Origin: Zygnema cylindricum
Lineage: Eukaryota > Streptophyta > Zygnematophyceae > Zygnematales > Zygnemataceae
Assembly: GCA_037447655.1 (NCBI GenBank)
Contig: JBBHKE010001558.1
Coordinates: 62,001 to 126,000 of the forward strand
Direction: 5' to 3'
DNA: 64,000 nucleotides
How positions within the stretch are numbered: the stretch's first letter is position 1; each line of letters starts with the position of its first letter. A program made the position numbers and the translations under genes. Of the stretch, positions 21,752-32,066 are shown in pieces. Under the pieces are notes generated by a model, which had not been told where the DNA came from, did no database searches, and saw only the letters and a program-made list of their open reading frames with translations.

Positions 21752-22374
21752 TAATTCTTAGTCACTTTTCAATTTTAATCCACAATTTTCTCTGTAATAA
21801 ATCAACTTAATGGAAGGCACTAGTTTTGTCATCATGTCTGCAATCATTTCTCTATCAGTTTTATCAACCAATTTAATGATTTTATTTTCAACCTTTTCTC
21901 TGACAAAGCTTAGTCTAATATCCATATGCTTAAGTTTGAAGTGATGTTTAAGATTAGCTGCAATAGAGATAGCAGCTTGATTATCATAAAAAATATTTTG
22001 AGTTCCAGACTTCATGAACCTAAGTTCTTCAAGAAGAGATTTAACCCACATTATTTTTTTGGTGACAGCACATGAAGCCATGTATTTTACCTCCATTGTG
22101 GACTTAGAAACTATTTTTTGTTGCTTGCTACTCCAACAACATGCACTAGATCCAATTTGCAACACATATCCAGTCGTACACCGCCTTAAAAGCACATCTT
22201 TATAACTGACATCACTCCAAGTGGTGATGTTAGTGTGCTCCCCTCCCAAATGCAACCACAATTCCCTTGTCCCCACCAAATACCTCATCTCCCTTTTGGC
22301 AGCCTCCGAGTCTCTCTTTCTTTGTTCATTTAGACTTCTACTAAGGACCCCTATAGCTGCAGCTTTATCCGCAC
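21752..22374 (-). pseudogene. Copia B RNase H region
   Basis: From 22288 down the frame reads MRYLVGTRELWLHLGGEHTN, TWSDVSYKD (catalytic Asp), RRCTTGYVLQIG, STMEVKYMAS (Glu), FYDNQAAISIAAN (Asp) and KHMDIRLSFVREKVENKI, to a stop near 21758. This stretch has no internal stops, so RNase H is the best preserved part of B. It joins, across inserted element H, to the RT part at 24434. Confidence 0.85.
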
Positions 22375-22379
22375 GGGTA

Positions 22380-23412
22380 TGTTGAAATTAAAAGATTTAT
22401 AGAGTATTTTCTAGGTATAAATATGTTATTATAAAAGGAAAAGAAAAAGGCGGCCAGCCTACCTCCACCTTCTCTCTTTAGCCCCCATACTTGTTGTAGT
22501 CATGAAGGATAGAGAGGGTGGTTGAACCATGGCTGCGTTAGTTCAACAGGCAGTTATTTTTAGTAGGGCACTAAAAAGATACTTGACGGACCCAGGATTT
22601 GATCGCGGTACCTGCCATCCGTCAACTTGGCCGGTAGCCGTCATCTCTATGCATTAGACTAGGACCAATGTTGAATGCTATAGGGTGTGATAGATATATA
22701 TTTATTTAAGAGTGAACGAATTCATTTAACTGCAACCGTATACCGCATGCATAGATACATTTTTGTAAAGTACGAAATACAATACTGTTTCGAAACGAAT
22801 ACCAAGCATTTTGTTTCGACAACGACAAAAATATCGCGCAAGTATTTATAACGGCTGAGATTGCATTTCGGTTCATATCCAACGGCGCACATCTTCGCCG
22901 AAATCCGGAGTGATCACTTTGGCTTTTTGTGACATGGCATGACCTGGCGCCACGTGGATAGATCACATTTGGTCGCGAGAATTGCGAGGAACCTACGGAG
23001 GAGTAAAAAGAGGGCACGCGTCCACCTAATATCCTTGTCGCACTTTTGTCGTACAAAAGGTACACTGGCAGTGGTACTTTTTGGTACGGTATAGTAATAT
23101 CATTGGTTTGTACTTCAGTAGATAGAAGTTAATAGAGGAAATCATGACTTAGTGTTTTTCTGATACAACCACCTCTCCCCTTGAGGGTTTTTATAAAATA
23201 AGCATCTTTGCCACCCCATAACTTATCGGCTGATTGGTCGTTTTCAATGATTCTTTTTACTACGGACTCAGAGGAGTCAAGCTCCACACGCGGGCAATTA
23301 AACTGTCAGTTTGCCTACTTCGGCAGCAGTGGTTGTGGCTTGAAGTGGGTTAGTTCAAAACTATCTAGAGGATTGGTGTATTTTGTAGTCCAATGGAGGA
23401 CACACAATTACA
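22380..23412 (+). repeat. Copia H 5' LTR
   Basis: 1033 bp, closely related to the copia C LTRs (TATTTTCTAGG near the start, CCACCTTCTCTCTTTAGCCCCC). CACGTG at 22951-22956. Ends ..CACACAATTACA. Confidence 0.9.
22582..22668 (-). other. tRNA-like sequence in copia H LTR, antisense
   Basis: On the - strand TAGTCTAATGCATAGAG, then GGTACCGCGATCAAATCC. Flanking TTGACGGA and TCCGTCAA form an 8-bp stem enclosing the T-arm-like part. Confidence 0.55.
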
Positions 23413-24188
23413 GGTTATGGGCCCACCCTGTAGGGTACCCACCTTCAATGGATCTGGGTTCATCTATTGGGAAGCCATGATGATGGGGGCTTTGTGTGAA
23501 AAACGATATTGGGGTATCGTCAGTGGACAAGTGAAATGTCCACCTTCGGGAACTCTGCCAGGATTTTGGAGGAGTAAGGTTTCGTGCAGCTGCGACTGCT
23601 TCTGCGGAGGAGGTAGATGTTGGGGACATCAGTATGTCCGAAAAGGGGAAAGGAAGGAGACACCCCTCACCCCTATTGCCATGGCATTGGGAGCAGCGGC
23701 GGTGAAGACCGCGGATAACGATACTCAAATGTGGGAAGATGTAGACATGGCTGCCAAGAACTTCATTCTTAGGCACCTCACTCAAGCTTTGGCCACCCCT
23801 CACCTTCACATTTACAAGGCCAAGGAGTTGTGGGTGAGTTTGGTGGAGATCTATAAAGTTGGTACTATTTAGGAGCTCCAGTTGGATGAGCAAAAGCTAG
23901 TGAGTTACACTTAGAAAGGAGGAAAGATGTTAGATTACTGCAATGATCATTCTTGTTTGTATATGGAGATGGAAAGTGCGTGATGGACAGGTACAATGAA
24001 AATGAAAGTTAATACTCTTATCATGAAGTTACCATATGAGTATGAGAACATAGTGTAACGAGTCCAAGGAATGAATGATAGTTCATGGAAGTGAAATACA
24101 GTGTTCCGGATGATACTTGTGTAGGAAAACACCATGGAGATTAGGAGAGGAGGAAAGAGCATTCAAGCTCTTGCTGCAGGAGGGGATA
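23393..24188 (+). pseudogene. Copia H gag remnant
   Basis: The frame opens at ATG 23393, inside the LTR, and runs through the PBS (VMGPP), then FNGSGFIYWEAMM, CEKRYWGIVSG, NFILRHLTQALATPHLHIYK and, after stops, KGGKMLDYCND and IRRGGKSIQALAA. Homologous to copia C Gag. First in-frame stop at about 23870. It ends abruptly where the 3' LTR fragment begins. Confidence 0.85.
23413..23427 (+). promoter_or_regulatory. Copia H primer-binding site
   Basis: GGTTATGGGCCCACC immediately after the LTR. Complementary to the anticodon arm of plant initiator tRNA-Met as I recall it, not to a tRNA 3' end. Confidence 0.75.
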
Positions 24189-24433
24189 GTCACCTCTCCC
24201 CTTGAGGGTTTGTATAAAATAGGCATCTTTGCCACCCCATAACTTATCGGCTGGTTGGCCGTTTTCAATGATTCTTTTTACTACGGACTCAGAGGAGTCA
24301 AGCTCCACACAGGGGCAATTAAACTGTCAGTTTGCCTACTTGGGAAACAGTGGTTGTGGCTTGAAGTGGGTTAGTTAAAAACTATCTAGAGGCTTCTTGT
24401 ATTTTGTAGTCCAATGGAGGACACAAAATTGCA
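24189..24433 (+). repeat. Copia H 3' LTR remnant
   Basis: Aligns with the last 245 bp of the 5' LTR (from CACCTCTCCCCTTGAGGGTT to ACACAAAATTGCA). The junction with gag lies within GGGGATAGTCACC. Confidence 0.88.
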
Positions 24434-27327
24434 GGGTACGGTTGATAAAATAGATTAAACTTCCTTCAATCTGCCGTTAAGGGATATTTTCCATAAATTT
24501 CCTTTCTATTTCATCAATCTCATCATTAATGATCAGTATTCCTCTCTCTTCCCATGGCTGTAGTACATTCGTTTGCTTTTTCCATCTTAATTTTTTCAAG
24601 CATATTACCGATTGCTTCTTTCTGAGTGAGTCTTATAATCATATTTCCTCTATCTTTCTCTATTTGATTCCCAAAATGTACTTTGCTTCGCCAAGATCTT
24701 TTATATCAAAATGGCTTCTAAGATCCCGTTTTAGTTTGTTAATCTTATCTAATGACTTGCTTAAGACCAACAAATCATCAACATAAATAATAATAAATAT
24801 CACTCTATTCTCATCCTCAAATAATTATATGGAGTTATCTGAACTAATTCTGATATAGCCCAAACCGGTCAAAAATTCGTCTAGCTTTATATTCCATTGT
24901 CGCGGGGCTTGTTTAAGCCCATAAAGTGATTTTATCAGTTTGCATACCTTGCTTTCTTCCCCACTTTACACGAATCCTTCCGGTTGCCTTATGTAAATTT
25001 CTTCTTCAAATTCTCTGTGCAAAATGGTTGTTTTAATATCCATATGGTGTGTTTCCATATCCTCTGGTCCGGCTAAACTTAAGAGAATTCTGATAGTAGG
25101 AAATCTGACTACTGGTACAAAGGTTTATTCATAGTCTATCCCCTCATTTTGAGTATAACCTTTTGCAACCAACCTAGCTTTGTACTTCCCAATGGTATTG
25201 TCTACGTTTAATTTAAGTTTAAAAATCCACTTACATCGGATCGGTTTTTCGCTTCGGTGGGCAATCTACCAACTCCCATGTATTGGCTTCTATGATGGAG
25301 GCCATTTTTTCATTTATAGCAGTGATCCACCGGCTACTTTCTGAGGTGTTTATGGCTAGTAAGTATATCTGAGGTTCATTTGGGTGAGACATCTTTGTGA
25401 GTTGGTTATTTACTTGTCTTTCTTGAACTCGTTTACTACTTCTTCTTCCCCTTTCAATATCGGACGTTGTTATGGTAGGCATCCTTGGGTTTGGTTTAGG
25501 AAGATTTTCAGCTCCCCTATCTTCCAATTCTGGTGTCTCATCAAGTTCCTCATCGGTTTCCACTTCGTATTGTGGCGTCACCTCCGATATTGTCCTTTCC
25601 TCCTTCTCCTTTGGTAAATCAGCAGATTTTTTTTTTCTCCATCTTCATTCTCTTCATTTTCAAAGTCAAAGTCAAAAAACTGATCCGTTTCAAATCTGAT
25701 TTTGACTTCCTTATTATATTTGAATGGATCAATGGACTTCTCTTCATTCATCACCACTATATGTTTTACAAAAATGATATCTTTTTTTTTCAAGTCATTC
25801 ACTCGGTATCCTTTTGTGCTCTCATCATATCCTACAAGATATCTTGGTTTCCCTCTCCCCTCTAACTTCCATTTAGTTTTATCGGAATCCAAAATGTAGA
25901 CTTGAATTTTGAACACCCTCAAACTAGACAAATCAGGCTTTCTTCTTGTCCACCTCTCATACGGAGTTTCCTCCTTATTTTCTGAAGTTAGGACTCTATT
26001 TTTGATGAAATTAGCATAGTTTAATGACTCGGCCCAAAACTGCAACCCTATCCTCTTATCAGTAAACATACTTCTGGACATATCTCCTAAAGTTCTTTTC
26101 ACTCTTTCAGCTACTCCATTTTGTTCCGAATTATAGGGAACAGCTTTCTCACGATGAATTCATTCTTCTTTAAGATATTTTTCAAACTCCCTTGAGGTGT
26201 TTTCTTTCCCATTATCACTTCTTATCTCTTTGATTGAGGTTTCATGTAGTTTTTCACTCCATACTTTATACTCTTTGAAACATTTGACTACCTGTGACTT
26301 ATGAGTGATAAAGTATACCTTCGTGTATCTAGACTAATCAAATGTGATAGTTAACATCCATCTCTTCCCCCCTTGTGAAACATACCTAGCGGGTCCCCAA
26401 ACATCAATGTGAATTAGATCTAATACTTTCTCTCTCCTAAATGTGGTTGCTTTTGGAAATGGAAGTCTATGAATCTTCCCTTGGGCACATCCACTACAAT
26501 CATGGAAAGTCTCATCATCCTCAAAAGTAATACCCTCCACTATTCCTTTTTTCTTCATTTTCTTTAATTTATCTCGGTGCACATGCCCCAACCTTTTGTG
26601 CCAAAGCATCATCTCACTTGCACACGAGTAGAGAACACTATTTTCATTGCAAAGAACAATTCTGAACATTCCTTGAGTTCCCTTCTCAGCTATGAAAAAA
26701 ACCTCATTATCAAAGCTTACTGTGAAGATTCTTTTCCTAGTTCCTGTTTCAAACTCTTTTTCATCTAGGACAGCTGTTGAGACTAGGTTCTTGCTAAGTT
26801 GTGGAATGTAAAGATCATCCGAAAGTGTTACAATAGAGGCATTTCCATTTACTAGAACCTTCAAGTCAACAGTTCCAACTAGTCTTGTGGTTTGTACTCT
26901 ACCATCTCCGTACTCTGTCTCAACTCTTGGGATCTTTCTCAGTTTAGTGAACCACCTCTTATCTTTGCACATATGCATTGAGGCCCCTGAGTTTATAATC
27001 CACCCATCTTCGGGTGGATCCTTTTTACCTCTGAAAGCACACTTCTGTCTCCGTGGAATGTCGACATGCTTTTTCAGTGATTTTCGGATTAAGAAAAAGC
27101 TATTTAAGTTTTTTTTCATCGGTGATGGTGGCAACTGTTTTGGCTACTGTAGTGGCGGAGGTGCTAGAAAAACGAGTCCCTCTAAACCTAGGTGGAGGCG
27201 GGCATCGAATTTGTCTAGACACTATGCGTCGTAGATGCTTCTCAAATAGTTCTCCCTCCATCATCATTTCCCAATATAAAAAGTCTGATCCATCAAAAAT
27301 GGGCACCCTAGAGGGTGGGCCCATAAC
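24434..27327 (-). pseudogene. Copia B gag stub, protease, integrase and RT
   Basis: Read on the - strand from 27324. A Gag start MGPPSRVPIFDGSDFLYWEM of about 70 codons leads to the region just before protease, so the capsid core and zinc knuckle are missing. Protease reads WIINSGASMHMC: the catalytic Asp is Asn. Integrase has HKRLGHVHRDKL..CSGCAQGK, HIDVWGP, RSDNG and EQNGVAERVKRT, with one stop after LTITFD. RT blocks follow (WELVDCPPKRK, GIDYE*TFVPVVRFP, MDIKTTILHREFEEEIYIRQ). An intact YVDDLLVLSKS lies around 24765-24797. Several frameshifts. Confidence 0.85.
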
Positions 27328-28213
27328 TCGAAATTCTGTGGTCTCTATTGACCCACAGAATGAGTAGCCTATGTAAAGCCTCTATGATAATATTTTCCCC
27401 TTCAACTTTCCCACTGAATAAGTGCCGCCCAGGCACACAAATACTCTGACCACCCTCACCCCCGTGAGGAGAAGTCTCCCTTCAGTCATACGCAAAAAGA
27501 ATCACTGAATTTGCTCCTCTGAGCAATAAGTTATGGCTGGTCAAAGATAACCTTTATAGTTACAAGCTCTCTTAGAGAGATGTTCTTAAATATCACTAAG
27601 TCTTGGTCTGCCTACACACGACTACCTACTACTAAACCCTAGTCCAATAGGAACACTTTATAGTATAAGAAGGTACGATGGGTGATGTACTTATTGTACG
27701 TCTATTGTATGACATGGTCTACTAGGTGACACCTCTCAAATCGGGAGCCATGGTTCCTCTTCCCATCTTTTCTGGTATCAAATAATGTGGTGCCACGTGG
27801 CACTGCATGATGGAATCTCTGAATACCGCCAAAATCTCACTTTGGGCGGCGGCTATAATGCTGGTTGTCCGATCAAAACATATTTTACACGATTCAGATT
27901 CGCGTATGTGCAAGAATTGTTCCTCTTCGTTATTTGGGTGTTAATTAGCCGTCGCGTTAATGTTTATATATCTTTGAAATCCTTATGTGTATCGTTTCGT
28001 AGCGCCTTAATGGTTAAGGCGCCCTGCTATATAGAATTAGAGGTCGCAGGTTCAAATCCGGATGTAGGCAACATTTTAGTAAAATATCCTCTACTTCATA
28101 ATATGCCAATTTCTAAATAAGGCGGCAGCCATGGCGTGCCTTTGATCCTCACTCTCTCTCTTTAAAGTATAACTAAAATAGACAAGTGAACCATTAATTA
28201 CCTCTTTTCAACA
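27328..28213 (-). repeat. Copia B 5' LTR
   Basis: 886 bp; on the - strand begins TGTTGAAAAGAGGTAATTAATG. The PBS follows as GTTATGGGCCCACC (27314-27327). CACGTG at about 27793-27798. Confidence 0.88.
28000..28070 (+). other. tRNA-like sequence in copia B 5' LTR, antisense
   Basis: TAGCGCCTTAATGGTTAAGG followed by GGTCGCAGGTTCAAATCC. The B box GGTTCAAATCC (28049-28059) is a perfect consensus match, and the TGGTTAAGGCG part is typical of Leu/Ser tRNA D-arms. The spacing is tRNA-like, but no complete acceptor stem is visible. Confidence 0.6.
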
Positions 28214-29158
28214 CGGCACACCTTAAATCGCTATTAGCGTTAATAATGATAATTCGGTGCCCCCAAATTCTGACCCTCGAGCCTAAAATAGAATTTATAA
28301 ATTGAGTTGTTATTTTACGTTTGATATAAGTACTGTCGAATTAGCGTTAATAACTCTAATTTGGACAATATTTAAATAGTGTGGTGTATGAAATGGTCCG
28401 TACTAAAACTGATCGTAATTTCGTATAATCGTACAAAACGCGTGTTTGATTAAGGCGTCCACACAGGAAAGTGAGTGCGTCGATACTAAAAAGCGCACTT
28501 AGATTTGATTCCCAGTGATAAAGACGACACAAAATCACGGAACCTGTACTCATATGTTTAAACGAATTTTATGTGAACAAGGGCTACGGCGGCTACACTA
28601 TGGGAAAAATGTACCCAAATTAGAGTTATGAATAAATTAGAGTAAATTTTTTTTTAGCGAAAAGCCTTGAAACCAAATTAGAATTAATAACAATAATTGT
28701 TTTTTTACACTAATTATTACTTAATGCTAATAGCGATTCACGGTGTACTATGCAGAAGTTCAATTTTTTCTAGTCAAGATTCTCGATACCACTTTTTAGA
28801 GCCTTCTAATGTGCGAAGATGAAGTAGAGAGAAAGAATATTTTATTATGAAAACCGCGATGGTTTAACCATCTGAGTACTAAACTCGATTGAAATGGGAA
28901 ATCGTTCACTACAGTACCATAAAAGACTATAATTCGAAAACCAAAAGTGATTGCAAAACCTACAAAAGCTAAGCAAAATTAGAGTAAAAACAACGAAAAC
29001 TAAACTACAACAACATTAAAAGCCACGCTATACACAAGCTCTAAGTGACAAAATGGGGCGTTGGCCCGAAACCTAAAATAAGTCCACACTAAAGGTCTGC
29101 GTAATTAATATCATGAATATGCACCATGTGGCATGGAGGTAAATCTTGCAGCCCACGA
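28214..29158. other. Gene-free AT-rich DNA
   Basis: Contains scattered TAGCGTTAATAA/TTAGAATTAATAA motifs and no coding region. It may be the 3' untranslated end of RT pseudogene J. Confidence 0.45.
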
Positions 29159-29896
29159 CTATCGTTCACCACCGAGTTGAGTCGAATAAAAGCGGATGCT
29201 TGAGGTCGCTGAACGGCAACAAAAATACGTCGGCGGTAAAAAAATGATATGAGTGTCGAAGAAGGGCAAAAGGTCTCCTAATCTCAAAAAAAAAACGAGC
29301 ACAATCACGGATGAAGTCGTCGAACGAGAAGTCGAAAGTTTTGAACATCTCCAAATGGTATGAAGTTGTTTGTTAGGTCCCGGTGAGTGTAATGGCATTT
29401 TTTAGAGGCCGCTGCACCCCGGGCTGCAACAGCAGTATCTAATGCTACACGCGTTAAAACATGGGATCCCGTAGGGTTGGTGAGAACGACATACCCCACA
29501 CTGATCACTAAGCCTTGCATAAACAAAAGATCCACGGGACGGCCGCGCATTCCCCTAGATTGAGAACATGGGGGGAGGATACGCGACACTTCACGTTTCA
29601 CAATATACCCTGTTTCACTACCCGTTGAGGCGATTGCATCACAAATTGTATCATGTGCCGTTATAAGCTCCCCACCATGTGAATAAAGAAGCAAATGGAA
29701 GCCCTACTCATTGATAGATTAACCACAAAGGAAACGAGGCTTACCCAAAAATGAGGGGCGTAGCAAGCAGGGAAATTAACAGAGTGTAAAAGAAAATTGT
29801 TAAAAAGATAAACAAAGTGAGGCAAAAATTGGAGTGGCAACGAACCAAGCCCGACCACCAAATACCGAATAAGAGCAAAGTGGAGCCCGTACGTCA
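29159..29896 (-). pseudogene. Retroelement J, C-terminal part (after RT)
   Basis: A - strand frame gives HDTICDAIASTGSETGYIVK, SRGMRGRPVDLLFMQGLV, LTNPTGSHVLTRVALDTA, ASKKCHYTHRDLTNNFIPFG. This layout (His-Asp start, R-P-x-D-[LI]-L, then a K..KY-like and F.PF block) resembles the C-terminal domain of RT proteins widespread in streptophyte genomes and may be a nuclease-like fold. I cannot name the family. It continues on the other side of copia I at 33120. The target duplication CGTCA ends this part at 29896. Confidence 0.6.
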
Positions 29897-30945
29897 TGTA
29901 GAAACTAATGGTTTTATTAGTATTTTCTAGGTCTGAAAAGAAATATAGAAGTCGAGGCAGTCTATCTCTAACTTCTCTCTCCAACTCTCAAACTTGTCGC
30001 AGTCACTGAGAAATTGGAGAGGAAGCTAGAGCCATGGCTACCTTGGCTATCCTGAGGTTTACGGGAATTTTATGTTAGGGTTTATTTATTTAATTAAAAG
30101 GTATGTGCCGGCGGCAAGATTTGATCCATGTACCTACCGGCCGGCAGATAGGAAATTGCCGGTAGCCTTAGCCGTTAAGTCTAGCAGTAGTGTTACATAG
30201 CATATAGTTTGATATTTATTTAAATATGTATACGTGCGATAAATCATTTAACTGAAATGAATTACGGGATACATAGATCCAGTAATAAATAATGTACGAC
30301 TTACGGTACGGACACAAATCAGTACCGCGCATTTGTTTCGTAAATGAAACAAATACCGCGCATTTATTTATTACGGCTACGATTAAAGCCGAATTTAATC
30401 GGACGGCCGGAATTTGCGCCGAGATCGCGGAGGAAGATTTCGGCGGTTTGTGGCCATCGCCACATCGGATGACGCGTGGCGAAATTCCGTTGGATTGTGG
30501 AATCTCCGGAGATTATGGCACCGAATCCGGATTTGACATGTGTCGACATTTTGGCCATGTCGTACAATGTCCGTACATAAAGTACACCGGCAGCTGTACT
30601 TTTGCGTACGGAACTCAATTCTGATTGGTTTCGTACATTAGTAGATAGAGTTTGTGAGAGAGATAGGACTTAGAAAAATTAGAAGATAGGACCCTCTCTC
30701 CCAGAGAGCTTCTGTACAAAAGGTCAACTTTGACCCTCCATAACTTACTGCTCAGGGGAGCAAATTCAGAGATTCTTTTTGCTATCGACTCAGGGGAGTC
30801 TTGCCTTCACAGGGGTGAAGTTCGTCAGAGTTTTTGTCTGCCAGGGTGGCAGTTATTATTGCTTAAACACAAAGGGGTCAGGATTATCCTAGAGGCTTCT
30901 TGGAAGCTGTCCACTCTGAGGACTTATGGAGGTCTCAGAGTTACA
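29897..30945 (+). repeat. Copia I 5' LTR
   Basis: TGTAGAAACTAATGG...GAGTTACA. Six GTAC motifs start at 30562, 30573, 30582, 30596, 30606 and 30633. GGTCAA..TTGACC (inverted W-box-like pair) lies near 30721-30734. Confidence 0.93.
30105..30185 (-). other. tRNA-like sequence in copia I 5' LTR, antisense
   Basis: On the - strand TAGACTTAACGGCTAAGGC (A-box-like), then GGTACATGGATCAAATC (B-box-like). Decayed relative to the solo LTR copy at 40920. Confidence 0.5.
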
Positions 30946-32053
30946 GGTTATGGGCCCACCCTCTAGGGTACCAATCTTTAATGGAACTGGCTTCATATAC
31001 TGGGAAAGTATGATGATAGGAGCTCTATGCGAAAAAAGGTTTTGGGGGATAGTGAGTGGACGATTGGATTTGCTTGTTTTAAGTAAATCAATGGAAAAAA
31101 TTAATAAACTGAAAACCGATCTTAAGGGGAGATTTGAAATGAAGGATATGGGGGAAGCAAAATATATTTTGGGAATTCAAGTAGAGAGAGACCGAAAAAG
31201 AAAAATTATAAGATTGACTCAAAAGGAAGCAATAGGGAACATGCTTGAAAAATTTCAAATGGATAAAGCTAATAGTTGTACAACTCCAATGGAGTTGAAG
31301 AAGGGAAGTGAGGGGAGTGAGGAAGGAGGAGTCATAGTCTTAGACGAGGAATTATCTCCTGAAGAACAAAAGTTCATGCAACCTATTACTTACAGGCAAG
31401 TAGTGGGAAGTCAAATCTATTTTATGAATTGTACCCGGCCGGATTTAGCTGCAGCTTTAGGAGTGTTGAGTAAAAGTCTAAATGCTCCCACTAAGAAGGA
31501 TTGGGAAGCAGCTAAGAGAGTCTTTAGATATTTGATAGGAACTAGGGATCTATGGTGGCATTTGGGTGGGGAGAATACTGACATCACTATTTGGAGTGAT
31601 GCCAGTTATGGTGATGCTTCGATCAGGAGATGCACTTCTGGATATGTATTATATGTGGGTGATGGGGCTTGCTGTTGGAGTAGCAAACAGCAAAAAGTTA
31701 TTGCTCAGTCCACCATGGAGGCTGAGTATATGGCCTCTTGCTCTGCTGTAAAAGAATTGATGTGGGTCAAGTCTTTGCTTGGTGAGCTTGGTCACCTTAA
31801 GAGTGGTGTGCAGAAAATATTTTGTGATAATCAGGCAGCAATCGCTATTTCTGCCAATCTTAAACACCATTTTAAAGCCAAACACATGGACATCAGACTT
31901 AGCTTTGTTAAAGAGAAAGTAGAAAACAAAATAATCAGTTTAGAGTACAGACCAGATAGTGAGATGGTAGCAGATATGATGACCAAACCTGTGCCTTCCC
32001 CTAAGCTAATTTTTTGCAGGGAGAAGTGTGGTCTGAAATTAAAGATTGACTAG
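30926..32053 (+). CDS. Fused Gag N-terminus / RT C-terminus / RNase H protein, 375 aa
   Basis: Uninterrupted frame. Residues 1-46 are the Gag start (VMGPPSRVPIFNG, YWESMM, CEKRFWGIVSG). From residue 47 (LDLLVLSKS) it continues in frame as the copia RT C-terminus. The junction falls inside the YVDD motif, so polymerase activity must be lost. RNase H follows from about residue 215 with WSDASY (D225), STMEAEY (E265), FCDNQAA (D301) and KHMDIRLSF, so its catalytic acids are kept. The first ATG lies in the LTR; a second ATG inside the PBS (MGPPS, residue 10) may be the true start. The lack of stops fits either very recent origin or selection. There is no evidence that the protein is made. Confidence 0.85.
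   Translation: MEVSELQVMGPPSRVPIFNGTGFIYWESMMIGALCEKRFWGIVSGRLDLLVLSKSMEKINKLKTDLKGRFEMKDMGEAKYILGIQVERDRKRKIIRLTQKEAIGNMLEKFQMDKANSCTTPMELKKGSEGSEEGGVIVLDEELSPEEQKFMQPITYRQVVGSQIYFMNCTRPDLAAALGVLSKSLNAPTKKDWEAAKRVFRYLIGTRDLWWHLGGENTDITIWSDASYGDASIRRCTSGYVLYVGDGACCWSSKQQKVIAQSTMEAEYMASCSAVKELMWVKSLLGELGHLKSGVQKIFCDNQAAIAISANLKHHFKAKHMDIRLSFVKEKVENKIISLEYRPDSEMVADMMTKPVPSPKLIFCREKCGLKLKID
30946..30960 (+). promoter_or_regulatory. Copia I primer-binding site
   Basis: GGTTATGGGCCCACC directly after the LTR end ..TTACA. Matches the complement of the anticodon arm of initiator tRNA-Met. The ATG within it is codon 9 of the fused frame. Confidence 0.78.
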
Positions 32054-32066
32054 AAAATAAGGGGAG

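Larger units (their letters stand above)
22380..24433 (+). mobile_element. Copia element H, internally deleted, with GGGTA target duplication
   Basis: Starts TGTTGAAATTAAAAG at 22380 and ends ..AAAATTGCA at 24433, flanked by perfect GGGTA duplications (22375-22379 and 24434-24438). Full 5' LTR, PBS and decayed gag are followed directly by the last 245 bp of the 3' LTR. Protease, integrase, RT, RNase H and the first 0.8 kb of the 3' LTR are missing. It was inserted into the RT/RNase H part of copia B, in the opposite direction. Confidence 0.92.
20868..28213 (-). mobile_element. Copia element B, split by copia H
   Basis: Minus-strand element: 5' LTR 27328-28213, internal region 27327-24434 plus 22374-21752, 3' LTR 20868-21751. 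Flanking 5-mers CGGTA (20863-20867) and CGGCA (28214-28218) are a one-mismatch target duplication. The internal region lacks most of gag (see below) and has stops throughout. The nested element H occupies 22380-24433. Without H, element B is about 5.3 kb. Confidence 0.88.

Noticed and set aside
28000-28070. True tRNA gene (Leu/Ser-like)
   Set aside because: A and B boxes are good, but I could not pair a full acceptor stem, and the same block sits inside LTRs. Kept as tRNA-like only.
31566-31885. Overlapping short frames within copia I RNase H
   Set aside because: Shadow frames of the 375-codon fused ORF.
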